The notes under the pieces were generated by a model. It saw only the letters and a program-made list of their open reading frames with translations. It was not told the DNA's origin and made no database searches. From CAZDFU01 sp964504985 (GTDB lineage: Bacteria; Patescibacteriota; Microgenomatia; Daviesbacterales; UBA10151): a DNA stretch of 9,711 bases. Shown piece by piece: positions 4,190 through 9,711 of this stretch. The position numbers and the translations under genes are program-made. The number at the start of each line of letters is the position of its first letter. Position 1 is the stretch's first letter. Where the stretch lies: assembly GCA_964504985.1 (NCBI GenBank), contig CAZDFU010000027.1, positions 1 through 9,711 on the forward strand, given 5' to 3'.

Positions 4190-5386
4190 ATGAAAAAAGA
4201 TGTTAAATCGGTATATTATCTGCTGACTTTTTTATTTCAGTTTGCAGTAGGGTTGACTTCTGCGACATATGTTTTATTTCTGTTAAACAGAGGCTTAGAT
4301 TTATTTCAGGTAAGTTTGGTAAATTTAAGTTTTATGATGGGAATTTTTATCTTTGAGATACCAACAGGAGCTTATGCTGATTATTTTGGCAGGAAAAAAT
4401 CAGTAATTTTAAGCAGTTTATTTTTGATGCTGGCGCTTTTTATATATTTTCTATCCTCAAATATTGTTACATTTATTATCGCTGAAATTACTGCTGCTTT
4501 GGCTTTTACTTTTGCATCAGGGGCACTAGATGCATGGATGGTAGATTCACTGAAGATGAAGGGTTATACAGGTAAAATAGATTTCGTCTTTTCCCATTCA
4601 GCAATAATTGGTAAGGTGGCAACACTGTTGGCAGGCTTAATTGGAGCATATATTGGTAGTGTAAATTTGGCATTGCCTTTTGGGGCAGGTGCAGCGGTAT
4701 CACTTGTTGCGGTGTTTGTATCTATATTCTTTCTTAAGGAAAACTTTATACAAAAGAAGGCTATGAACTGGACAGGCGCTGTATCTCAAATGGTACGCGT
4801 TACCAAAAGTAGTGTGACTTATGGAGTTAAGCACAAGGTTGTTTTATGGCTTATTATTTCGTCAGTTTTGGCAACTTTTGCTTTTCAGCCTATAAATATG
4901 TATTGGTCTCCCAGAATGAATAATCTTGCTGGAGATAAAATTTGGTTAATGGGGTGGGTATGGGCAGGGGTGTCATTTTCTATGATGATGGGAGGTTTTT
5001 TGGTAAAACAATTGCTTAAAAAGGACAAGAGCTATACATGGATTTTAATTCCTACTGTTTTAATCTTGGGAATACCAATTTTGCTGATATCAACTTCTAA
5101 TATATTTGCAGTTGTATTAATAGGTTTTATAACGTATGAATTAGGAAGAGGGATGTTAGCCCCTGTTCAAAAGGCCTATTTAAATAAACATATTCCAAGT
5201 GAACAAAGAGCTACAGTTTTGTCTTTTGATTCAATGATGGGAAGATTGGGGGCTGCTTTGGGGTTGGTGATTTTGGGATTTGTGGCTAAAAATTATTCTA
5301 TTCAAATGTCATGGTTAATTTCTGGTATTTTATTGTTGTTTCTAATCCCAATATATCTAAAGGCAAATAAAAACAGTACAAAATAA
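4190..5386 (+). CDS. Major facilitator superfamily transporter, likely exporter
   Basis: A 398-residue protein of about twelve hydrophobic helices, the usual MFS length. The loop between helices 2 and 3 carries the MFS A-motif in the form GAYADYFGRKKS (about residues 62-73). A long loop with basic residues (KENFIQKKAMNWTGAV and following, about 183-198) separates the two six-helix halves. The second half has the related GFLVKQLLKKDKS loop (about 266-278). Proteins of this sort pump drugs or metabolites with a proton gradient; the substrate is unknown. The ATG at 4190 is preferred over a TTG 15 bases upstream because that TTG abuts the TACAAT box that would drive transcription, leaving a leaderless mRNA. 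It follows the tRNA-Gly by 278 bases of repeat-rich sequence and converges with the 413-aa gene. Confidence 0.85.
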   Translation: MKKDVKSVYYLLTFLFQFAVGLTSATYVLFLLNRGLDLFQVSLVNLSFMMGIFIFEIPTGAYADYFGRKKSVILSSLFLMLALFIYFLSSNIVTFIIAEITAALAFTFASGALDAWMVDSLKMKGYTGKIDFVFSHSAIIGKVATLLAGLIGAYIGSVNLALPFGAGAAVSLVAVFVSIFFLKENFIQKKAMNWTGAVSQMVRVTKSSVTYGVKHKVVLWLIISSVLATFAFQPINMYWSPRMNNLAGDKIWLMGWVWAGVSFSMMMGGFLVKQLLKKDKSYTWILIPTVLILGIPILLISTSNIFAVVLIGFITYELGRGMLAPVQKAYLNKHIPSEQRATVLSFDSMMGRLGAALGLVILGFVAKNYSIQMSWLISGILLLFLIPIYLKANKNSTK

Positions 5387-5476
5387 ACAATAAAAGATAA
5401 TGGCTGTAAATTCCTAAAGGAAATTCTCGTTTCATCAATAATAAAATGAGATTTATCCATTCCTTGTAAACTTTTC

Positions 5477-5506
5477 AAAGAAAACCGCGGACTGAGAGTC
5501 CGTGGT
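5477..5506 (-). terminator. Intrinsic terminator of the 413-aa protein gene
   Basis: On the minus strand ACCACGGACT pairs with AGTCCGCGGT around a ctc loop (10 bp with one G-T wobble), and is followed by tttcttt. It starts 11 bases after the TAG stop at 5517. On the plus strand the same stem is not followed by a T-run, so it should act in one direction. Confidence 0.72.
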
Positions 5507-5516
5507 ACTTTATAGC

Positions 5517-6758
5517 CTAATTATGTTCCAGATAAGCTTTATAACCGGTTGTCTGTTTATTGTTTCCAGAGCCTTTGTAAATATTTTTTACTCCAAAGGT
5601 TAAGAAAAGATCTTCTTTGGCATAAGTAGTAGTTGTTCCATTAGGGTCAGAGGAATTGAATGTTTGTTTAAAACCTAGGGTAGTAAGCTGGTTTGTGTAA
5701 TAATCAACAAAGTCTTGAGGAAACTGTGTAACTTGGGAGGATTCAAGATATACCCCTTCCTGCTCAATTCTTCTTTTGCCTGAGGTGAAAGTTAAAGTTT
5801 TACTTTGGGTTACTTCCCAAGTAAGGCTAGAATAGAGAGCTGGTTCTTTACTCAGGCCCGGAGAGCTCTCCGGACTATTGGGGAAAGTCTGGGCAGGAAG
5901 AGTTTTAGTTTGGGATGATCCGGTTTCAGATGAGCCTACCCAGGACGTGCCGGTCGGAGTATCCTCCCGCGGGAGTGGTAAAATGATTTCTGAGACTTCA
6001 ATTAAATTTGCTTCTTTGGTTAAGTTACCTGTAACTGTGACTTGCTTGCCAACCTGGTCGCCAAGGTTAACATTTGGCTTTTTGGGTTTTAATTTCCAGA
6101 TTGACTGGTCATAAGATGCAAGATAGAAGCCTTCTGTTCCTGTTTGGATAATACCCTGCTGGATAATTTGTCTGTGTAACACAGGAGAAGAGGTTGGCCA
6201 GAATGTTTTTAAAACTATGGCAGTAACTCCTGAGGAAACCCCGCCGGAAATAATAATTGAGGCAATGAGTACAGCAGTAATGGGTTTAATCTTAAAGCCT
6301 AATTTAAAATCTATCCCTTCTTTGGCCAGTATTTTATTCCACCATCTTTTAAGATAAGTAACAGGATTGGTAATTTTGATCATGGGCGGGTCTTCATCTT
6401 TTGAATCTTTCCTGGGATTGGTTTCAACTAAATGAGGCAGGATTGAAGAAGATTGGTTTTCTTGAGGGGTAAAATTAGCAGGATGCCCATAAGGTAAGAA
6501 GTGTCCCTGTTCATCCCTTTGTCTTTGTTGGGCTGCATCTGAGCGGGTTCTGTGATGAGGAGAGCTATCCTTAGGTTGATCAGGAATAGGTGGAGGTTGG
6601 GGTGGTTGTGTTTGGTAAGAAGAGCTTGTGAGTTTATCTAACGGGTTATTTGGGTCTATGGGATTTGTGTGGGGATGAAAGTCTGAACCAAAGGGAGGAG
6701 GTGGATTATTGTTATTTCCATTGTTTGGGTTTGATGGATCATTGGGCAAGTTGTCCAT
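5517..6758 (-). CDS. Single-pass membrane protein with long disordered N-terminus (413 aa)
   Basis: Domains in order. Residues 1-125 are disordered, very rich in Asn, Pro, Gln and Ser (runs GNNNNPPPP and QPPQPPPIP), with a short motif RDEQGHFLPYGHPANF at 81-96 that looks like a conserved linear element. Residues 127-158 form a basic amphipathic segment (KITNPVTYLKRWWNKILAKE) and precede one membrane helix (about 159-182). Outside follow a small beta domain (about 197-262; VGKQVTVTGNLTKEANLIEVSEI resembles an OB-like fold), a Thr/Ser/Pro linker (265-308) and a C-terminal alpha/beta domain (310-413) with TTTTYAKEDLFLTFGV. I know no function. By the positive-inside rule the disordered part is cytoplasmic. 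The start lies 6 bases after a TATACT box, so the mRNA is probably leaderless; the gene has its own terminator. Confidence 0.8.
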   Translation of the reverse strand: MDNLPNDPSNPNNGNNNNPPPPFGSDFHPHTNPIDPNNPLDKLTSSSYQTQPPQPPPIPDQPKDSSPHHRTRSDAAQQRQRDEQGHFLPYGHPANFTPQENQSSSILPHLVETNPRKDSKDEDPPMIKITNPVTYLKRWWNKILAKEGIDFKLGFKIKPITAVLIASIIISGGVSSGVTAIVLKTFWPTSSPVLHRQIIQQGIIQTGTEGFYLASYDQSIWKLKPKKPNVNLGDQVGKQVTVTGNLTKEANLIEVSEIILPLPREDTPTGTSWVGSSETGSSQTKTLPAQTFPNSPESSPGLSKEPALYSSLTWEVTQSKTLTFTSGKRRIEQEGVYLESSQVTQFPQDFVDYYTNQLTTLGFKQTFNSSDPNGTTTTYAKEDLFLTFGVKNIYKGSGNNKQTTGYKAYLEHN

Positions 6759-6764
6759 ATCTTC

Positions 6765-6794
6765 AGTATACTCTCAAGATAATTTAAGGTGCAA
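6765..6794 (-). promoter_or_regulatory. Promoter of the 413-aa protein gene (leaderless start)
   Basis: On the minus strand TATACT (6770-6765), five of six to consensus, ends 6 bases before the ATG at 6758. A weak -35, TTGCAC (6794-6789), lies 18 bases upstream of it. It shares a 92-bp divergent region with the zinc ribbon gene. Confidence 0.5.
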
Positions 6795-6834
6795 CACTTA
6801 GGGGATAATTAGTCATACATTTTTAATGATTAAA

Positions 6835-6843
6835 TGGTACAAT
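6835..6843 (+). promoter_or_regulatory. Extended -10 promoter of the zinc ribbon gene
   Basis: TGGTACAAT matches the extended -10 form TGnTATAAT with one change in the hexamer, which would make up for the lack of a clear -35. It lies 7 bases before the ATG at 6851 and overlaps an upstream ATG at 6842, arguing against that earlier start. Confidence 0.5.
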
Positions 6844-6850
6844 GTGTCCT

Positions 6851-7405
6851 ATGGCAAATTTTAACCGTGGTAACAGGTCTGGTGGAGGAAGAAGTTTTGA
6901 GAAAAGAAGTTTTAATGATAGAGGTTCAAGAGGACCAGCTCAAATGCACCAGGCAGTTTGTGATAATTGTGGAAAAAACTGTGAAGTACCTTTTAGGCCA
7001 ACCAGTGGTAAGCCTGTTTTCTGCAGCAACTGTTTTGAAAACAACAGGGGTTCTGAAAGACCTGGCAGGTTTGGCGACAGGCAGATGTTTGATGCTGTTT
7101 GTAATAACTGCGGGAATGATTGTAAGGTCCCTTTCCAACCCAGCTCTGGAAAACCAATCTATTGCAGTAATTGTTTTGGGGATAAAAAGGAAAATACAGG
7201 CAGGGATAAAGGACAATTTCAGCCTCAATATAAAGAACAGTTTGTAGTTTTGAATAATAAATTAGATAAAATATTAACATTGCTGGAATCCAACACCTCT
7301 GTACAAGCAGAAGCTCCAAAGCTTCAGGAAGAAGTTGTTAATATTGAGCAGAAAAAACCAACCAGGAAAAAAGCCCCAAAAAAAGAGGAAACAACCCAAC
7401 CGTAA
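6851..7405 (+). CDS. Double CxxC-x17-CxxC zinc ribbon protein
   Basis: A 184-residue protein with two tandem zinc ribbons. The first has C37xxC40 and C58xxC61; the second has C84xxC87 and C105xxC108. Both have 17 residues between the pairs, plus an extra Cys (44 and 91) and the shared pattern VPF-x-P-x-SGKP. This is the CxxC-x17-CxxC domain common in CPR and some anaerobes, of unknown function. The N-terminus (1-30) is Gly/Arg/Ser-rich like an RGG box. Residues 128-148 form a helix (QFVVLNNKLDKILTLLES), and the tail is Lys/Glu-rich. Basic flanks plus zinc ribbons suggest nucleic-acid binding; this is inference. The start at 6851 is preferred to 6842 because the latter lies inside the TACAAT box. 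The stop codon directly abuts that of the convergent serine hydrolase gene. Confidence 0.88.
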   Translation: MANFNRGNRSGGGRSFEKRSFNDRGSRGPAQMHQAVCDNCGKNCEVPFRPTSGKPVFCSNCFENNRGSERPGRFGDRQMFDAVCNNCGNDCKVPFQPSSGKPIYCSNCFGDKKENTGRDKGQFQPQYKEQFVVLNNKLDKILTLLESNTSVQAEAPKLQEEVVNIEQKKPTRKKAPKKEETTQP

Positions 7406-8251
7406 CTACTTTGTGAAATAATCATAAACAGCCTTAGATAGATCCGCTATTCTTACGCCTGCTGCATCTGGCATATTACTTTTGCTTAAAGCTATAAAAA
7501 TATAATCCCCTTTTGGGGTAAAGACAATGCCCGCATCATGCTCAAAGCCTTCAATATCCCCTGTTTTATGGGCTACCTCTACTTCTTTGGGTAATAATTT
7601 TGGAATCCTGTCATTTATTTTTTGCCTTTTTAAAAGGTCTATCATTTTTTGGGAGTATTCCTTATCAATTATTTCTCCTCTATATAGTTTCCCGAAAAAT
7701 TCTCCTACTTCTTTGGGGCTAGTTGGTTTTGCCAGTCCCTTACCATCAATTTCTTTTGTTAGGCTTAAAGCAGCATAATTATGGGAAATAGTTATCATCT
7801 GCTCCAGAGCACTTTTGATAGTAAACTCAATTTTTCCGCTGCTGAACTCAGCTGCATCTTCTGATATATCAAAATATTCATTCAGCTGCTTAATATCAGC
7901 TATTAAAGGTTTATCTTCTTTTAAGCTGCCGTTTTTTATTTTTTCAAACACCAAAACCATCACTTTCAGCTTATATAAACTGCCTGGTTCGAATTTTTCC
8001 TCTTCATTTAAGGAAAAGCTCTCATTGGTTTTTAGGTTTTTGATATATATGCCATATTTACCTGTGGTTTTATATAGGGAATCCTCCACAATACCTTTTA
8101 GGTCTGGCTCAACAAAAGGGCTGATTAGCTTAAAGTTTTTGGCATTAAAACGGCCGGTTATAAATAATATGATCAGTAAAAAAAGGATTGCCCAAGAGAT
8201 CCGCTTTTTAGAGGCTGTTAATATCCTTATCAACTTCCGGGAATTGCTCAT
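7406..8251 (-). CDS. Membrane-anchored serine hydrolase, class A beta-lactamase/PBP-like
   Basis: A 281-residue protein with a basic N-terminus, one membrane helix (about 18-32) and an extracytoplasmic domain of the class A beta-lactamase/penicillin-binding fold. Three active-site motifs are present: S91-LYK94 (nucleophile SxxK), S156-HN158 (SxN) and H-K229-TG231 (KTG). The stretch between SHN and PTSP, which in class A enzymes carries the omega loop and deacylating Glu166, is only about 18 residues here and has no E-x-x-L-N. So I infer a D,D-peptidase-like or other acyl-serine hydrolase acting on peptidoglycan, not a drug-resistance enzyme. The gene is last of a three-gene operon, starting 44 bases before the upstream gene's stop, which suggests translational coupling. 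A TTG six codons in is an alternative start. Confidence 0.85.
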   Translation of the reverse strand: MSNSRKLIRILTASKKRISWAILFLLIILFITGRFNAKNFKLISPFVEPDLKGIVEDSLYKTTGKYGIYIKNLKTNESFSLNEEEKFEPGSLYKLKVMVLVFEKIKNGSLKEDKPLIADIKQLNEYFDISEDAAEFSSGKIEFTIKSALEQMITISHNYAALSLTKEIDGKGLAKPTSPKEVGEFFGKLYRGEIIDKEYSQKMIDLLKRQKINDRIPKLLPKEVEVAHKTGDIEGFEHDAGIVFTPKGDYIFIALSKSNMPDAAGVRIADLSKAVYDYFTK

Positions 8252-8507
8252 CTACATCTGGAACATCTATTGAATCTAAGTCAGATTGTAAAACAGTATC
8301 AGCTTGAATGGGAGTTGGTTTTTTGTTTTGCTGCAAGGATTCTGTTTGTTGGTTGTTTAAGTACCAATATACTGCTCCAACAACCATAATGGTAATTATA
8401 AGTCCTGTAATTAACCAAAAGATCATTTTGTTATTTCCGCTGCTAAGTTGAGGTGTTTGTGTTACTTGCTGCATAGGTGTTGGTTGCGGGGCAGGGTTAT
8501 TCTCCAT
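8208..8507 (-). CDS. Small single-pass membrane protein, Pro/Gln-rich (99 aa)
   Basis: A 99-residue protein: Pro/Gln-rich cytoplasmic N-terminus (1-24), one membrane helix (about 28-49) and an acidic outer segment ending in LDSIDVPDVDEQFPEVDKDINSL (77-99, best read in two halves). Similar Asp-rich endings built on D-x-D-x-x-F-x-x-V-D recur in small CPR membrane proteins as I know them; no function is known. Its ATG overlaps the end of the 207-aa gene by 11 bases, with AAGGAAAG just upstream as a ribosome site, and its 3' end overlaps the hydrolase gene by 44 bases. This tight coupling suggests a joint role at the cell surface with both neighbours. Confidence 0.78.
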   Translation of the reverse strand: MENNPAPQPTPMQQVTQTPQLSSGNNKMIFWLITGLIITIMVVGAVYWYLNNQQTESLQQNKKPTPIQADTVLQSDLDSIDVPDVDEQFPEVDKDINSL

Positions 8508-9120
8508 TGCTTTCCTTTTCTGATCTGGTTGATCTTATGGCGTTTGCCACTGCTTGTTTGGCACTTATAACCAATTTTCTGACAGTCTTTAAATCTGTAT
8601 GCAGGGTATCCCTGGCCTTTTGGGCATCTCTTTTAACTGTAGATTCAGAAGTGACTGAGATAGTATAGTCTTTGGCAGCCTGAGCCTTTACTGCTGCTGA
8701 GGCTGAAGCAATAGAAGCATTGGCTTCTGTTATGGAAGTATTTGTTCCAGCTCTTGACTCCAGCTTAATTAAAAGAGAGGACATTTTATCCAAATGTTTT
8801 AGCATAGAATCTGTCTGGTTTTGGTTTATCTTATTTAAGTTAGTACTTACCCGGCTAGCTATTTCTGCTTTCTTTTTGTCTCTAAATTTCTCCAGTTTGG
8901 CTTTTAAGGCAGCTTCCCTTGTGGCTGCTTTTTCTTTTATAATTTCAATCTTTTGTGTTATTTTTTCTTTTCTTGCTTCTATTTTTTCCTCAATTTTTTC
9001 TTTTCTGGTTGTGGCAGCAGTGCTGGCATCTTTAGCCAGTGCGGGATAAGCAGCAATCAACAATAAGGACAAAATGGTTAGGATAGCAGTGAGTTTGCTG
9101 ACAGCAGTGGTAACAACCAT
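8497..9120 (-). CDS. Secreted coiled-coil protein, unknown function (207 aa)
   Basis: A 207-residue protein with a signal peptide (hydrophobic 8-25, ALA-K cleavage at about 29/30). A highly charged coiled coil follows (about 38-86; repeats of EKIEEKIEARKEKI type), then a helical segment with STNLNKINQNQTDSMLKHLD (92-111), an Ala/Ser-rich stretch (128-150) and a basic helix (165-197) with HTDLKTVRKLVISAKQAVAN. I associate this architecture with a family common in Microgenomates; its role is unknown. A structural or envelope-stabilising part is a guess. It heads the three-gene operon. A perfect TTGACA lies upstream with a poor -10 ending 7 bases before the ATG, and no Shine-Dalgarno fits. Confidence 0.8.
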   Translation of the reverse strand: MVVTTAVSKLTAILTILSLLLIAAYPALAKDASTAATTRKEKIEEKIEARKEKITQKIEIIKEKAATREAALKAKLEKFRDKKKAEIASRVSTNLNKINQNQTDSMLKHLDKMSSLLIKLESRAGTNTSITEANASIASASAAVKAQAAKDYTISVTSESTVKRDAQKARDTLHTDLKTVRKLVISAKQAVANAIRSTRSEKESNGE

Positions 9121-9127
9121 TAACCTA

Positions 9128-9157
9128 CACTATCAAAAAGAGGAGGGGTTTGTCAAT
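9128..9157 (-). promoter_or_regulatory. Promoter of the three-gene envelope operon
   Basis: On the minus strand a perfect TTGACA (about 9157-9152) is followed after 18 bases by TAGTGT (9133-9128), only three of six to consensus. The ATG follows 7 bases later. It sits in the 50-bp gap behind the SGNH hydrolase gene, so read-through from that gene may add to expression. Confidence 0.45.
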
Positions 9158-9170
9158 TACCCCAGGCTAT

Positions 9171-9711
9171 TTAAAGAGGCAAGAGGCGGTTTTTGAATAT
9201 ATAATCAGCAATTTCCTGGTTCAAAAATTCTACCCCTGTTGTTGAGGGATGAATAAAATCCCCTGTATTAATATAATCTATATCCCCTCCCCCGCCTGAA
9301 TCCAGGGATTTTTGGTAAGCATTGATTAAAGGTAAACTATTCTTTTTGGCATATTCAATATGGTTTCTTATATAAGCATCCCTTTGTTTTGCCCACTTTA
9401 TTCTTTCTTCTGTTGTGAGGTTAGCAATCCCTTCTGCATATCTGTTGCTATGAGGGGCTATAGTAGCAAGAAGCACTATTTTGGCCCAGGGTTGTCTTTC
9501 CATGATCATTTTTCTCGCCTGATCCATAGTTTCATTATGTTTTTTAAAGCCATCTTCTAAATTCTCAGATAAAGGGTTGTTGCCAAATGATTCAATAATT
9601 ATTAAATCAAAATTGGTATTTAAAATTGGGTCTGAGATTTTGCCATTAAAGTTAGTTAAGTTTTGAAGGCGGTTAGGAAGGGTTAAGATGTTAGTTGAAC
9701 CAATAGAGAAG
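9171..9711 (-). CDS. SGNH/GDSL-type hydrolase, C-terminal 179 residues
   Basis: The frame is open to the window edge, so the N-terminus with the nucleophile block (GDS) is not seen. Visible blocks: SIGSTN at the start, likely block II; FDLIIIESFGNNPLS (block III, with the G-x-N residue); TKIVLLAT-type strand seen here as AKIVLLATIAP; and GDFIHPS near the end (block V, Asp-x-x-His catalytic pair). Members are esterases or acyl hydrolases; many act on exported glycans or lipids. The motif pattern resembles an SGNH family found in Microgenomates. It lies 50 bases ahead of the three-gene operon in the same direction, with no terminator hairpin seen between them. An internal ATG at 9527 is not the true start. 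Confidence 0.82.
   Translation of the reverse strand, partial: FSIGSTNILTLPNRLQNLTNFNGKISDPILNTNFDLIIIESFGNNPLSENLEDGFKKHNETMDQARKMIMERQPWAKIVLLATIAPHSNRYAEGIANLTTEERIKWAKQRDAYIRNHIEYAKKNSLPLINAYQKSLDSGGGGDIDYINTGDFIHPSTTGVEFLNQEIADYIFKNRLLPL

Noticed and set aside
6842..6850. ATG three codons earlier for the zinc ribbon gene
   Set aside because: It overlaps the extended -10 element TGGTACAAT, so it is probably not in the mRNA.
6834..7319. Other open frames over the zinc ribbon gene, both strands
   Set aside because: Shadows of the tandem ribbon coding sequence; the in-frame Cys pattern clearly supports only the 6851-7405 frame.
7406..8251. Antibiotic-resistance beta-lactamase
   Set aside because: The omega-loop segment with Glu166 is missing and SDN is SHN, so lactam hydrolysis is unlikely.
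1..9711. TGA-as-glycine genetic code
   Set aside because: All frames are open under the standard bacterial code and no gene contains an in-frame TGA.
1..9711. CRISPR array, rRNA, transposase or phage module
   Set aside because: No regularly spaced repeats, no rRNA-like sequence and no integrase or transposase motifs were seen; the repeats present are isolated palindromic units.

Overview
The window looks like part of a chromosome from a Candidate Phyla Radiation (Patescibacteria) bacterium, most likely of the Microgenomates group. This is inferred from protein content, not from a marker gene. The sequence is AT-rich. Genes are mostly small and stand singly in alternating orientation, packed into divergent and convergent pairs. 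Several products resemble families I associate with these genomes: a double CxxC-x17-CxxC zinc ribbon protein, a SIMPL/DUF541 protein, a secreted coiled-coil protein, a serine hydrolase with SxxK/SxN/KTG motifs, a two-helix DUF1003/iron-permease-like protein and an SGNH hydrolase. All twelve complete stop codons are TAA or TAG, and no frame needs TGA read as an amino acid, so a TGA=Gly code is not indicated.

Layout. 1-770: the first 17 codons of a HicB-like antitoxin (minus strand), then about 700 bases with no convincing intact gene. That stretch holds degraded coding fragments, two copies of a short palindrome-bearing repeat, a 12-bp perfect stem-loop and a folded element ending in a T-run. 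772-1820: two plus-strand genes (unknown 176-aa protein; two-helix membrane protein with a strong Shine-Dalgarno and a hairpin leader). 1835-3479: a PAP2-type membrane phosphatase/transferase and a membrane-anchored SIMPL protein, diverging from only 19 bp. 3506-3911: a 65-aa unknown basic protein divergent from tRNA-Gly(UCC). 3912-4189: a repeat-rich leader. 4190-5386: an MFS exporter. 5517-6758: a large single-pass protein with a long disordered N-terminus, followed by a clear terminator. 6851-7405: the zinc ribbon protein. 7406-9120: a three-gene minus-strand operon with overlapping ends (secreted coiled-coil protein, small anchored protein, serine hydrolase). 9171-9711: the 3' part of an SGNH hydrolase.

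Common theme. Most genes act at or outside the membrane, as expected for a small, surface-interacting cell. Three signals stand out. (1) The tRNA-Gly has lost both G18 and U55, the universal D-loop/T-loop contact, which recalls the staphylococcal tRNA-Gly species reserved for peptidoglycan bridges. (2) Most genes that start a transcript have a -10-like hexamer only 6-9 bases before the ATG, implying leaderless mRNAs, while downstream operon genes and one long-leader gene carry Shine-Dalgarno sequences. (3) The class A beta-lactamase-like hydrolase lacks the omega-loop stretch that would carry the deacylating glutamate, so it is probably a peptidase-like enzyme and not a resistance gene.
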